Shown: positions 1 to 7,992 of the stretch, piece by piece
Position numbering within the stretch: position 1 is the first letter of the stretch
Layout of the letters: the number at the start of each line of letters is the position of its first letter
Assembly (NCBI RefSeq): GCF_002582035.1
Contig: NZ_NUQE01000022.1
Location: 1 to 64,000 of the forward strand
DNA: 64,000 nt
From: Bacillus pseudomycoides
GTDB lineage: Bacteria > Bacillota > Bacilli > Bacillales > Bacillaceae_G
Direction: 5' to 3'
Position numbers and translations under genes: made by a program
The notes under the pieces: model-generated
The model's database searches: none
The model's input: only the letters and a program-made list of their open reading frames with translations
What the model was told of the DNA's origin: nothing

Positions 1-126
1 GATTCTGAGCGAGCCGCTTCCGCTTTTCTTAAGAAGTTAGGTGGAGATAAACTGCCCGTAAAAGCCCGATTGGTTCAACTAACCTTTTGTGAGGAAAAGC
101 GCCTCACAAAAGGAAGTTTCACTTTA
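1..126 (-). repeat. bcr1-type repeat, cut by window start
   Basis: The reverse-oriented repeat ends in the common terminus (AAAGTGAAACTTCC read on the minus strand). Its first hairpin is a variant: the arms read CCTTTTGTGAGG and CCTCACAAAAGG, perfectly complementary but unlike the usual CCATCAGTGGGG type. The terminal TTTA contains the ribH stop codon. Confidence 0.85.
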
Positions 127-585
127 AGCCCATTGGCGGGATAGGTTTGCCATTTCAATGGCTGCAACAGCAGATTCCCAGCCTTTATTTCCAGCTTTTG
201 TACCAGCACGTTCAATTGCTTGTTCAATTGTTTCTGTTGTTAATACGCCGAAGATAACAGGGATTTCTGTTTGTAATGAAAGAGAAGCCACACCTTTTGC
301 AACTTCATTACAAACATAATCATAATGCGTTGTTGCACCGCGGATTACTGTTCCAAGTGTAATAACTGCATCGTATTTTCCGCTGTTTGCCATTTTCTTC
401 GCGATTAATGGAATTTCAAATGCACCAGGAACCCAAGCGACATCAATGTTATTTTCTTCTACTCCGTGACGCTTTAAACCGTCTAATGCACCGCCTAATA
501 GTTTGCTTGTAATAAATTCGTTAAAGCGACCAACAACAATACCTACTTTTAATCCTGTACCAACTAAATGACCTTCGAATACCAT
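124..585 (-). CDS. ribH: 6,7-dimethyl-8-ribityllumazine synthase
   Basis: This 153-residue enzyme condenses 5-amino-6-ribitylamino-uracil with 3,4-dihydroxy-2-butanone-4-phosphate, the penultimate step of riboflavin synthesis. Family signatures are in order: VVGRFN near the N-terminus, PGAFEIP near residue 53, [14 protein letters not shown] near 78-91 with the catalytic-region His, and [11 protein letters not shown] near 125. Length is normal. A GGGAGAG ribosome-binding site precedes the ATG. It is the last gene of the ribD-ribE-ribBA-ribH operon, 22 bp after ribBA. The stop codon lies inside the end of a bcr1-type repeat, so the operon's 3' UTR contains that repeat. Confidence 0.97.
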   Translation of the reverse strand: MVFEGHLVGTGLKVGIVVGRFNEFITSKLLGGALDGLKRHGVEENNIDVAWVPGAFEIPLIAKKMANSGKYDAVITLGTVIRGATTHYDYVCNEVAKGVASLSLQTEIPVIFGVLTTETIEQAIERAGTKAGNKGWESAVAAIEMANLSRQWA

Positions 586-607
586 AATGTATCTCTCCCT
601 TAATCTA

Positions 608-1801
608 TTATAAATTTAATAAATGACCTAATTTTGTTGATTTGGTTTGTAAATATGCCTTATTTTCTTCTTTTGCCGGCATTTGCAACGGTACGCGTTC
701 GACAACTTCTAGATCATAACCTTGTAAGCCCGCGATTTTACGTGGGTTATTTGTTAAAAGACGAAGTTGTTGTAATCCTAAATCTTTTAAGATTTGTGCG
801 CCAATACCATAATCGCGAAGATCAGCTGCAAAGCCAAGCTTTTCATTTGCTTCTACAGTATCGTAACCTTCTTCTTGCAGTTTATATGCTCGTAATTTAT
901 TAAGCAGTCCAATGCCTCGTCCTTCTTGACGCATGTATAGAAGAACTCCTTTTCCTTCCCGTTCAATTTGAGCGAGAGCCGCATGAAGCTGCGGACCACA
1001 ATCGCAGCGGCAAGATCCAAAGACATCGCCAGTTAAACATTCAGAATGGACACGTACAAGCGTTGGTTCACCTGTGGAAATATCTCCTTTTATAAGAGCG
1101 ATATGTTCTTTATCATCAAGAGAATTGGAATAGCCAATTGCTTGGAATGTACCAAATTCCGTTGGTAAAGTAATTTCCACTTCACGCTGCACTAACGTTT
1201 CATGATGACGGCGATATGCAATTAAGTCTTCGATTGTAATCATTTTGAGATTAAATTGCTTTGCGATCTCTAATAAATCAGGAACTCGTGCCATCGTACC
1301 ATCTTCATTTATAATTTCACAAATGACGCCTGCTGGTTCTGCACCGCATAATGTTGCTAAATCTACAGCGGCCTCTGTATGCCCAGCGCGACGAAGAACG
1401 CCCCCTGCTTTTGCGATTAGAGGAAAAATATGTCCAGGGCGTTTGAAATCACTTGCTGTGGCCTCTGAGTTTAACAGTTCGCGTACAGTTGTCGCACGTT
1501 CATGAGCACTAATACCAGTTGTTGTTGAAATGTGATCGATGCTAACTGTAAAGGCAGTGCCGTGAGAATCTGTATTATGTGAAACCATTGGCTTTAGCTC
1601 CAAACGATTGGCACATTCTTCTGTAATCGGAACACATACAAGACCACGCCCATGTGTAATCATGAAATTGATTGTTTCCGGTGTAATGTATTCAGCTAAG
1701 GCAATAAAATCTCCTTCGTTTTCTCTATGTTCATCATCACATACGATGACAACTTTTCCTTGCTTTAAATCTTCTAGCGCTTCTTCAATACGATGAAACA
1801 T
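608..1801 (-). CDS. ribBA: bifunctional DHBP synthase / GTP cyclohydrolase II
   Basis: The 397-residue fusion supplies both riboflavin precursors. The N-terminal half (about 1-200) is 3,4-dihydroxy-2-butanone-4-phosphate synthase, with the acidic metal-binding stretch [10 protein letters not shown] near residue 21. The C-terminal half is GTP cyclohydrolase II, with the zinc cysteines in [10 protein letters not shown], the [10 protein letters not shown] loop and the late LLTNNPRK motif. An upstream in-frame start is possible, but the ATG at 1801 has a strong GGGAGG site six bases away and gives the usual family length. It starts 13 bp after ribE. Confidence 0.97.
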   Translation of the reverse strand: MFHRIEEALEDLKQGKVVIVCDDEHRENEGDFIALAEYITPETINFMITHGRGLVCVPITEECANRLELKPMVSHNTDSHGTAFTVSIDHISTTTGISAHERATTVRELLNSEATASDFKRPGHIFPLIAKAGGVLRRAGHTEAAVDLATLCGAEPAGVICEIINEDGTMARVPDLLEIAKQFNLKMITIEDLIAYRRHHETLVQREVEITLPTEFGTFQAIGYSNSLDDKEHIALIKGDISTGEPTLVRVHSECLTGDVFGSCRCDCGPQLHAALAQIEREGKGVLLYMRQEGRGIGLLNKLRAYKLQEEGYDTVEANEKLGFAADLRDYGIGAQILKDLGLQQLRLLTNNPRKIAGLQGYDLEVVERVPLQMPAKEENKAYLQTKSTKLGHLLNL

Positions 1802-1814
1802 TTCATTCCCTCCC

Positions 1815-2459
1815 TTATAGGAATCCGTTGTCTTGTAAAAAGCTTTCCGTAAGTGAGCTTTTTTTAGGTGTTGGCTGCGTAATAAAACGTTCAATATATT
1901 TTCCAATCATATCGCACTCAACATTCACGATATCGCCGGCAGTTTTCTTTCCGATTACTGACTGACTTAACGTGTGTGGAATGAGGGAGATTGTGATGGA
2001 AGAGTCATCAACACCAAAAATTGTAAGACTCGTACCGTCAATGGCAATGGATCCTTTTTGTAAACAATAACGAAGTAGTTCGTTTGGTAATTGTATTTTG
2101 TAATATACGGCATTATAGCTCCGTTTTTTATCAATAATTGTTCCAATACCGTCAATATGTCCTGTAACGAAATGTCCACCAAAGCGACCATTTGCACTCA
2201 TAGCGCGCTCTAAATTTACTTTTGAACCGCGGCTAAGAGTTTGCAGCGAAGTTGCTCGCATCGTCTCCGGCATGACATCAACGGTAAAAGAGTGTGTTGT
2301 AAAAGAAGTGACGGTTAAACATATCCCGTTTACAGCAATGCTGTCACCTAAGTTTACGTCCGACAAAATCGTTTGTGCCGAAATTGTAAGTTGCATTGCT
2401 TCACCGGTTTGTTGCATGTGAGCAATTGTTCCGAGTTCCTCAACAATTCCTGTGAACAT
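1815..2459 (-). CDS. ribE: riboflavin synthase alpha subunit
   Basis: This 214-residue enzyme dismutates two lumazines into riboflavin and a pyrimidine. It has the diagnostic N-terminus MFTGIVEE and two lumazine-binding half-repeats: the first around [15 protein letters not shown] and [10 protein letters not shown], the second around [12 protein letters not shown] with a degenerate GHFV equivalent. The start at 2459 is chosen because MFTGIVEE is nearly invariant and an AGAGGTG site precedes it. The 5' end overlaps the ribD 3' end by 20 bp, suggesting translational coupling. Confidence 0.97.
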   Translation of the reverse strand: MFTGIVEELGTIAHMQQTGEAMQLTISAQTILSDVNLGDSIAVNGICLTVTSFTTHSFTVDVMPETMRATSLQTLSRGSKVNLERAMSANGRFGGHFVTGHIDGIGTIIDKKRSYNAVYYKIQLPNELLRYCLQKGSIAIDGTSLTIFGVDDSSITISLIPHTLSQSVIGKKTAGDIVNVECDMIGKYIERFITQPTPKKSSLTESFLQDNGFL

Positions 2460-3552
2460 AAGGCACCTCTTTTCTTGGAGTGGCAACTACTTTTATATCA
2501 TCGCCGATTTGTTCCATCGATTGAATGTGCAAGGTAAGTGCATCTTGTAGTTTTGTGAAACCATTTCCGCCAAACCATGTTGGAGCATCTTTACCACCAA
2601 TTAGTTTTGGACTAATATACGTAATCAGTTCATGAAAACATTTTGCTTCTAAGAAACTTGCATGAATAGTTTGTCCGCCTTCGACAAAGAGAGAAAGAAT
2701 ATTTTTTTCTCCAAGAAGATTGAGCAGTTCGTTTATTTCAATGTTACTCGTCTTCATTTGCAATACAGATACCATATCAGATTGGAATTTTGCAATTTTG
2801 TCGTTGGAAACGTCATTTCCAACGACAATCCATGTTGGCACCTCTCCGTCTGTAATCACATGAGATGAAAGTGGAGTTCGCAAATGCGTATCAAGTACGA
2901 TGCGAATCGGATTTTTTCCACCATTTACAAGGCGCGTTGTTAAATGCGGATTATCGGCAATAATTGTATTTACACCAACGAGAATGGCATCGTGTGTATG
3001 ACGATAACGATGTACATCAGCCCGTGATGATTCACCTGTAATCCATTTACTTTCTCCTGTACGAGTAGCGATTTTTCCATCGAGACTCATTGCTGTTTTT
3101 AAGGTTACAAATGGACGCTTTGTTTTCATGTAGTGAAAAAAGTAACGATTTAATTCTTTTGCTTCTTTTTCGAGAACACCAATTGTTACGTCAATTCCAG
3201 CTTCCTGTAAACGCTTGACACTTCGGCCTGAAACGAGTGGATTACTATCGAGTACTGCGATGACCACTCGTTTGACGTTTTTGGCTATAAGTAAATCGCA
3301 GCAAGGAGGCGTTCTTCCGTGATGACTGCACGGTTCTAATGTTACATACACTGTTGCATCATGAGCTTGTTCACCAGCCATCTGAAGAGCGTGAACTTCA
3401 GCGTGTTCAGTTCCTGCTCGTAAATGAGCTCCTAATCCAATGATATTTCCATCTTTTACAACAACAGCACCGACCATTGGATTAGGACTTGTTTGACCTG
3501 CTGTACTTTTTGCTAATTGCAGAGCAAGTGCCATATATTCTTGATCTGTCAT
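2440..3552 (-). CDS. ribD: riboflavin deaminase/reductase
   Basis: The 370-residue bifunctional enzyme performs the second and third steps of the riboflavin pathway. The N-terminal zinc deaminase domain shows TSPNPMVGAV, the catalytic TEHAEVHA and the zinc motif TLEPCSHHGRTPPC. The C-terminal DHFR-like reductase has TLKTAMSLDGKIA, RHTHDAILVGVNT and FVEGGQTIHASF. The start at 3552 follows a GAGAGGTGAG site. A longer frame would run back into the riboswitch terminator and is rejected. It is the first gene of the operon. Confidence 0.96.
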   Translation of the reverse strand: MTDQEYMALALQLAKSTAGQTSPNPMVGAVVVKDGNIIGLGAHLRAGTEHAEVHALQMAGEQAHDATVYVTLEPCSHHGRTPPCCDLLIAKNVKRVVIAVLDSNPLVSGRSVKRLQEAGIDVTIGVLEKEAKELNRYFFHYMKTKRPFVTLKTAMSLDGKIATRTGESKWITGESSRADVHRYRHTHDAILVGVNTIIADNPHLTTRLVNGGKNPIRIVLDTHLRTPLSSHVITDGEVPTWIVVGNDVSNDKIAKFQSDMVSVLQMKTSNIEINELLNLLGEKNILSLFVEGGQTIHASFLEAKCFHELITYISPKLIGGKDAPTWFGGNGFTKLQDALTLHIQSMEQIGDDIKVVATPRKEVPYVHRNC

Positions 3553-3573
3553 AAACTCACCTCTCTTAAAAAA

Positions 3574-3605
3574 ATCAAAAAACCCCAAGGAAATAATCCT
3601 TGGGG
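3574..3605 (-). terminator. riboswitch-controlled intrinsic terminator
   Basis: On the minus strand an 8-bp stem (CCCCAAGG / CCTTGGGG) with a 7-nt loop is followed by six T. It lies between the FMN aptamer and ribD. This is the expected off-state terminator of the riboswitch. Confidence 0.93.
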
Positions 3606-3856
3606 TGAGAGAGACGATGTTTCTAGAAATATAAGAAGGATACGAGAGTATACTTAAGAAACCTAGCAATTATTGATATGTTTGCATAGAAAAGAAGCCT
3701 AGCAAATATCGATTTTTCACATGCTAGTGTTATCGTGTTATTTCAGCAGAGAAACAAATGGTATACGAAAATAAACATATGTATGTCTAAAAATAAACAG
3801 TACAAATGTGCATGCTGAAATAAACGTAGTATCCTATTATACGTACTAGAAAACAT
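3606..3856 (-). promoter_or_regulatory. long expression platform of the FMN riboswitch
   Basis: About 250 nt separate the aptamer from the terminator, with no open frame I would call. A perfect 11-bp inverted repeat (3738-3748 with 3813-3823, TTATTTCAGCA type) can close a 64-nt loop. A further 7-bp complementarity links sequence near 3830 to sequence near 3640. The segment at 3634-3641 repeats the 5' strand of aptamer helix P1 (ATCCTTCT on the transcript). Confidence 0.7.
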
Positions 3857-3994
3857 ATCCTTCTCCCATCCAGACTATACTGTCGGCTCTAGAGTCTCAC
3901 TAGATCCACCGTTTTCAATTTGAAAGCGGGTCACGGACTTAGAAGTGTGCACTTCATCACCGCCGGTTGGGAATTTCACCCGACCCCGAAGGAT
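3857..3994 (-). ncRNA. FMN riboswitch (RFN element)
   Basis: The minus strand carries the conserved RFN sequence: it starts ATCCTTCGGGG, contains GGGTGAAATTCCC, ACCGGCGGT, AAGTCCGTGACCC and GGTGGA, then TATAGTCTGGATGGG, and closes with AGAAGGAT. P1 is formed by ATCCTTC and GAAGGAT. It senses FMN and turns off the downstream rib operon by premature termination. Confidence 0.97.
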
Positions 3995-4007
3995 GCTGTT
4001 TGCTCAC

Positions 4008-4016
4008 ATTATAGCA
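4008..4016 (-). promoter_or_regulatory. rib operon promoter, extended -10
   Basis: On the minus strand TGCTATAAT gives a perfect TATAAT with the TGn extension, just upstream of the riboswitch. I see no good -35 at 16-18 bp, consistent with an extended -10 promoter. Confidence 0.7.
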
Positions 4017-4064
4017 CAAAAAAGACAAAAGGCTATAAAAAAATATTCGAATGTGAAGAATTGT

Positions 4065-4223
4065 ATAAAGTGAAACTTTAATCAGTGGGGGGGGGCTTCA
4101 TCCCCCACTGATTATTAGTTGAACCAATCGGACTTTTACGGACAGTTTATCTCCTATCTAACTTCTTTGCTTTTACCGAATTTTGAGGTGGGAGTATTAC
4201 TGCCCGTTAATGTGGGATGAAAA
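4065..4223 (+). repeat. bcr1-type repeat, full length
   Basis: Starts with ATAAAGTGAAACTT and ends with a GTGGGATGA-type terminus. The first hairpin is intact; the second is decayed. It lies between the divergently transcribed rib operon and crcB genes, upstream of both promoters. Confidence 0.88.
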
Positions 4224-4315
4224 TAAAGGAGAGGTGAAATCTTACATTAGCGAGGAGAATAAATTTGTTATACTAGTGTAAAAAAAATATATAGTGTCTA
4301 AAACGAGGTGAAAGT

Positions 4316-4720
4316 ATGAAATATATTGCTGTAGGAATAGGTGGCATTATTGGAGCTTTAGCTCGCTATGGAGTAGGTCAGCTCTTTGAAACAACATCTT
4401 CTGCTGGTTTTCCATTAGCAACATGGTTAGCTAATATGATTGGTAGTTTTTTATTAGCATTTTTAACGATGTCCGTCTTTCGGATGAAGCAAGTTTCACC
4501 GCTTATGATAAGTGCCGTTGGTACAGGAATAATTGGTGCATTTACAACATTTTCAACATTTAGTGTCGATACGTTGAAGCTATTGCAGCATGAAGCTTTC
4601 ACAATGGCTTTTTTATATGTTAGTGCGAGTATGATAGGGGGATTACTTGTAGCTTTTGTCGGATTTTATGTTGGGAATATGCTATATGAACGCAGGATGA
4701 GGAAAGAAGGAAATATATGA
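4316..4720 (+). CDS. crcB: fluoride channel CrcB/Fluc, first subunit
   Basis: This 134-residue membrane protein has four predicted hydrophobic helices. It shows the Fluc motifs: GGIIGALARYGVG at the N-terminus, the conserved Asn in TWLANMIGSFLL, and GAFTTFSTFS near residue 78. Fluc channels expel fluoride as dual-topology dimers. Firmicutes often encode two homologous subunits side by side, as here. An AGGTGAAAGT site precedes the ATG. Its end overlaps the second crcB by 4 bp (ATGA). I looked for a fluoride riboswitch upstream and do not see one. Confidence 0.95.
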   Translation: MKYIAVGIGGIIGALARYGVGQLFETTSSAGFPLATWLANMIGSFLLAFLTMSVFRMKQVSPLMISAVGTGIIGAFTTFSTFSVDTLKLLQHEAFTMAFLYVSASMIGGLLVAFVGFYVGNMLYERRMRKEGNI

Positions 4721-5070
4721 ATATGCTACTTGTCGGTATTGGAGGCTTTTTCGGTGCAATTGCCCGTTTTTTTATTAGTACTGTAGCAAAAGAGAAGTAC
4801 GGAAATACTTTCCCTTATGGAACATTTTTTATAAATATAATGGGCTCATTTTTACTTGGCATGTTATATGGTGCTGAAGTAGCTAAAATGTGGATATTGC
4901 TATGTGGTACAGGGTTTATGGGAGCATTTACGACGTTTTCGACATATCAATTAGAAATGATACAACTTATACATAAACGAGAAGGGCAAAAGGCATTACT
5001 ATATTTTGTTCTGAGTAATGCAATAGGTATTGGCAGTGCTTTTGCTGGCTTTTATATTGGGGGCATGTAA
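4717..5070 (+). CDS. crcB: fluoride channel CrcB/Fluc, second subunit
   Basis: The 117-residue partner of the preceding gene has the same four-helix layout: GIGGFFGAIARF, GTFFINIMGSFLLG and GFMGAFTTFSTY. It is translationally coupled to the first subunit by the 4-bp ATGA overlap. With two different subunits the functional channel is probably an antiparallel heterodimer. A strong bidirectional terminator follows directly. Confidence 0.95.
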   Translation: MNMLLVGIGGFFGAIARFFISTVAKEKYGNTFPYGTFFINIMGSFLLGMLYGAEVAKMWILLCGTGFMGAFTTFSTYQLEMIQLIHKREGQKALLYFVLSNAIGIGSAFAGFYIGGM

Positions 5071-5108
5071 AAAAATACGCGCACATTTTCTTGTGCGCGT
5101 GTTTTTTA
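5070..5108. terminator. bidirectional terminator
   Basis: The stem ACGCGCAC / GTGCGCGT is flanked by A-rich and T-rich tracts, serving crcB (plus strand) and the convergent CDGSH gene (minus strand). Confidence 0.9.
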
Positions 5109-5309
5109 TTCTTTCGGTGCACGTACAACAGATTCAAATTTTCCTTTATGTGAACCATCGCAATACGGCATATTTTGGGATAACCCACAACGGCATAGAG
5201 AAAATGCCGGTTTAGCTGGAAATACATTCCCTTCAGCATCGATTAGTTCCACATCCCCTGTAATACGGAACGAACCATTATTATTTACTTTAATTTGTAC
5301 TTTTTCCAT
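5106..5309 (-). CDS. CDGSH-type iron-sulfur protein
   Basis: This 67-residue protein contains the complete [2Fe-2S] ligand motif of the CDGSH family: CRCGLSQNMPYCDGSH near residues 39-54, with three Cys and one His ligand. The family (mitoNEET-like) binds a redox-active or transferable cluster through C-x-C-x2-S-x3-P-x-C-D-G-S-H. There is no membrane anchor, so it is probably a soluble cytosolic protein. A GAGGTG site lies upstream of the ATG. Its physiological role in bacilli is not established to my knowledge. Confidence 0.93.
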   Translation of the reverse strand: MEKVQIKVNNNGSFRITGDVELIDAEGNVFPAKPAFSLCRCGLSQNMPYCDGSHKGKFESVVRAPKE

Positions 5310-5412
5310 TGTTACACCTCCTTACCAAACGCTTATGTCTATCATATACTTACTAGAATTACTTGACAATGTTTAGAAACAATGCTTTTTGTGAGAAAAT
5401 AGAAATGATATA

Positions 5413-5468
5413 ATAAAGTGAAACTTCTATCAGTGGGGGGGCTTACTGCCCGCGAATAGTGGGATAAA
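5413..5468 (+). repeat. bcr1-type repeat, 56-bp deletion form
   Basis: ATAAA-flanked short copy: the first hairpin's 5' arm is joined at a G-run directly to the last module (CTTACTGCCCGCGAATAG). The internal two-thirds are missing. Confidence 0.85.
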
Positions 5469-5503
5469 TCATATATTGAAAAGATATTAAGGTGAACATA
5501 GAC

Positions 5504-5746
5504 ATGAACAAACAATTACGTACATTACAGAACATTGCAAAAGAACGAACGTGGGTATCATTTTTAAACAATAATCATCCATACAGCTTACTTCATTGGT
5601 CGATTGCTGGTGTGCAGCAAGAAGTGAAGGATGTATGGTTATTACAAGATGAAGTCACATTTCAAACAACAGAGTTCCTATCACTTGATGAAGCGGTAAA
5701 ATGGATTTCTGAAAATATGGATCAAGTTACAGACGTATTGGCGTAA
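5504..5746 (+). CDS. yqkC: YqkC-like small protein (DUF2552 type)
   Basis: An 80-residue soluble protein with a Trp-rich, acidic sequence and no recognisable catalytic motif. The start at 5504 is preferred over the GTG at 5492 because TAAGGTG lies nine bases upstream. Synteny supports the name: the following homologues (yqkD, yqkE, yqkF, nudF/yqkG) appear in the B. subtilis order. The family assignment is from memory and synteny rather than a clear motif. Function unknown. Confidence 0.65.
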   Translation: MNKQLRTLQNIAKERTWVSFLNNNHPYSLLHWSIAGVQQEVKDVWLLQDEVTFQTTEFLSLDEAVKWISENMDQVTDVLA

Positions 5747-5816
5747 CATAAGCTTGCTATCAGTAGATGTTCGTTCATCTAATGAACTGAATTTTACTGT
5801 TGGCTAAGATAGGAAA

Positions 5817-5853
5817 AAGGCTAACTCATCTCCCTATGAGTTAGCCTTTTTTT
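5817..5853 (+). terminator. intrinsic terminator after yqkC
   Basis: A 13-bp stem (AAGGCTAACTCAT / ATGAGTTAGCCTT) is followed by seven T. The interval 5747-6022 holds this hairpin and no gene I can support. Confidence 0.9.
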
Positions 5854-6022
5854 ATATAATCATGTGGGTGACTCATTTGTATTTTTACAGATTTTCCGAA
5901 CTGGAAAGTCTATGCAGAGCGTAGTGAGAGTATCAATTGTAGATTCGTTCCTACCTATGCATAAAAATGCGCAATGTGTACATCATACAATCGATAGAAA
6001 CAGCAAAAGAAGGTGGGAGTTG

Positions 6023-6481
6023 TTGCGGAAACGATTGAGCATAATAAGTATCATCATATGCTTTTGTATTACCGGATGTAATAGAGAGGAACAGGCTAAT
6101 AAATCAAGTGTCAAAGGGGTTTTATCCGCCCATCAAATAGAATTTGATATTAAAAATATAAGCCGTGTAGTACATTATGATGTGTGGACTGCGAAACAAA
6201 ACCACACGCTTCTTGTTATAAACTTTTCTTTAAAAAACAATAGAAACAAAAGTATTGTTGTTAAACCTGCTCAGTTTAATGTTATTTCAACGACTGGAAA
6301 AATATACGGGGTCGTTCAAACGAAAAGGAATTCAGGTATATTGCATGATAGAAGGCTAAAATCATACGATTCATTGCAAACGAACATTATATTTGAAATG
6401 CCTAAAGAAGAGATGGAATCGGAATTGTTATTTGCTCCTGATTTTGCTAAAGATGAACCGATTGTTCTTTCGTTAAAATAA
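6023..6481 (+). CDS. putative lipoprotein, DUF4352-like
   Basis: A predicted membrane-anchored lipoprotein of about 152 residues. The proposed TTG start at 6023 has an AAGGTGGGAG site and gives a compact signal peptide: RKRLSI, a hydrophobic stretch, then the lipobox ITGC. The longer open frame adds about 53 residues with no signal character. The mature part (HTLLVINFSLKNN, a PAQFNV segment, then FEMPKEE) resembles the immunoglobulin-like DUF4352 fold found in many Gram-positive lipoproteins. Its TAA stop is part of the ATAAA end of a bcr1-type repeat. Function unknown. Confidence 0.7.
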   Translation: MRKRLSIISIIICFCITGCNREEQANKSSVKGVLSAHQIEFDIKNISRVVHYDVWTAKQNHTLLVINFSLKNNRNKSIVVKPAQFNVISTTGKIYGVVQTKRNSGILHDRRLKSYDSLQTNIIFEMPKEEMESELLFAPDFAKDEPIVLSLK

Positions 6482-6628
6482 AGTGAAACTTCCATTCGAA
6501 GGTGCTTTTCCTTTGAATGGTTAGTTGAACCAATCGGGCTTTTACGGGCAGTTATCCCTCACCTACCTTCTTCGCTGCTCTCTGAATCTTGAGCTGGGTG
6601 TCTTACTGCCCAAAAGTAGCGAAGAAAA
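6478..6628 (+). repeat. bcr1-type repeat, full length, variant hairpin
   Basis: The first hairpin has its own arm sequence (CCATTCGAAGG / CCTTTGAATGG), complementary apart from one G-U pair. The element sits exactly between the lipoprotein stop codon and the next terminator. Confidence 0.9.
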
Positions 6629-6660
6629 AAACAGGCTTATGCAAGCCTGTTTTTTTCTTC
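6621..6660. terminator. bidirectional terminator
   Basis: An 18-bp perfect stem (GAAGAAAAAAACAGGCTT and its complement) with a 4-nt loop. It overlaps the last codons of the convergent yqkD-like gene. Confidence 0.9.
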
Positions 6661-7560
6661 GTTTACGTATGTTGTTAAAAATTGATCAATTGCCGTTTCA
6701 TATTCTTCTTTATTTTCTGCATAAGAACAAGCGTGAGCGCCTTTTTCTGCAATAAAGAGTTCTTTTGCGCCTTCTTTTGCTTCATGCAATGCTTGTGTCA
6801 TTTGGCATAAAATGTATTCATCGTCTTTACTGTGGATGAACAATACAGGATTTTTAATGTTTTTCACACAATCAATTGGAGAAACTTCCTGAATTGTATA
6901 ACCATCACGCACTTTTAAAAATGCATTAGCGAGTGGTAAAAGAGGCCATTTTGGTAAATGAAACTGAACCTTTAAACGATAATGAAGCTGTTCGTAAAAA
7001 TCAGAGAATGGACAGTCAGCAATGTAAAAATCAGCTCCGTCCTCAACCATGCCTGCATATTGTAATAACGTTGCTGCTCCCATGGATTCACCATGAATAC
7101 CAAGTGTAATATTTGAACCGAATCGTTGTTTGAGCCAATCCACTACCGTCTTTAAATCGTGTTTTTCGTAATAGCCATAACTTGTTGTTTTGCCTCCTGT
7201 TTGGCCGTGGCGGCGATGATCATAAATAAATACGTTGAATCCTCTGTTTAAAAATAAATTTGCATACTTTATAGAATTTATTTTGTTGACGGTGACGCCG
7301 TGGCAAAAAATCATGAACTTATTTGAATGGCTAACAGGAATATAGTAACCATGAATGTTATAACCAAATTGAGAAGAGAGGTATACTTCTTCTTTCTGAA
7401 GAGCTTCAAAATCTTCCAAGCGAAAATGTTGTTTTGTTTCACGCTCTAAAATGTCTTTTTCTGTTTTTTTCTTTAAATACATGACTGCATTCGTAAAGAA
7501 AATGCCAATTCCAATAAGAGTACCGATTATTGCTAATAATGCTGTCCAAAACGCTTTCAT
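6637..7560 (-). CDS. yqkD: alpha/beta hydrolase, YqkD-like
   Basis: This 307-residue hydrolase is anchored by an N-terminal transmembrane helix (about residues 5-28). The core has the oxyanion region IFCHGVTVN, the nucleophile elbow GIHGESMGA (Ser near 157), the acid Asp in IHSKDDEY and the catalytic His in KGAHACSY. The substrate is unknown; relatives include the YqkD and BD-FAE-type esterases. Position after yqkC matches B. subtilis gene order. A GGAGGATAGAGT site precedes the ATG. Confidence 0.88.
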   Translation of the reverse strand: MKAFWTALLAIIGTLIGIGIFFTNAVMYLKKKTEKDILERETKQHFRLEDFEALQKEEVYLSSQFGYNIHGYYIPVSHSNKFMIFCHGVTVNKINSIKYANLFLNRGFNVFIYDHRRHGQTGGKTTSYGYYEKHDLKTVVDWLKQRFGSNITLGIHGESMGAATLLQYAGMVEDGADFYIADCPFSDFYEQLHYRLKVQFHLPKWPLLPLANAFLKVRDGYTIQEVSPIDCVKNIKNPVLFIHSKDDEYILCQMTQALHEAKEGAKELFIAEKGAHACSYAENKEEYETAIDQFLTTYVNEEKNRLA

Positions 7561-7659
7561 ACTCTATCCTCCAAGTTACAGTACATATGATAATTATATT
7601 GTATCATATCATAACCATATGAAAAGGTGAGAGCGGCAAGGGTGGTAGGAATTCAAAAT

Positions 7660-7742
7660 ATAAAGTGAAACTTCCATCAATGGGGGTTTTCTTCATCCCA
7701 CATTGATGGTTAGTTGAAACAATCGGGCATTAACGGGAAATA
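7660..7742 (+). repeat. bcr1-type repeat, truncated
   Basis: Starts ATAAAGTGAAACTTCC with the first hairpin intact, then GTTGAAACAATCGGGC, and ends abruptly at CGGGAAATA. The second hairpin is missing. Confidence 0.8.
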
Positions 7743-7992
7743 TTGACTATGATAGAGATATAATCTTACATAAAATTTAATTTGAAAAAAAATATGTAAG
7801 ATTAATAGGGGAATTGACTAAGAAAAATATCTATGTTTTATAAATAGGAAGTTTTTTTATAACAAGAAATTATTGGAAAAAAATAAACGTAATAATCACG
7901 TAAATGTATGAATTTGATAATTTCACAGACTAGAATAAATTATATATAATTATAACCATTCTAATGAGAAAGATAAGAAAAGGAGAGATGAG
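7743..7992. other. AT-rich intergenic region with inverted repeat
   Basis: No gene seen. A perfect 12-bp inverted repeat (TAATCTTACATA at 7761-7772, complement at 7793-7804) encloses 20 nt of AT-rich sequence. It could be an operator or a hairpin for the antiporter downstream. Confidence 0.55.

Noticed and set aside
4224-4315. Possible fluoride riboswitch before crcB
   Set aside because: The conserved crcB-motif sequences are not present; only an AT-rich leader and the end of a repeat are seen.
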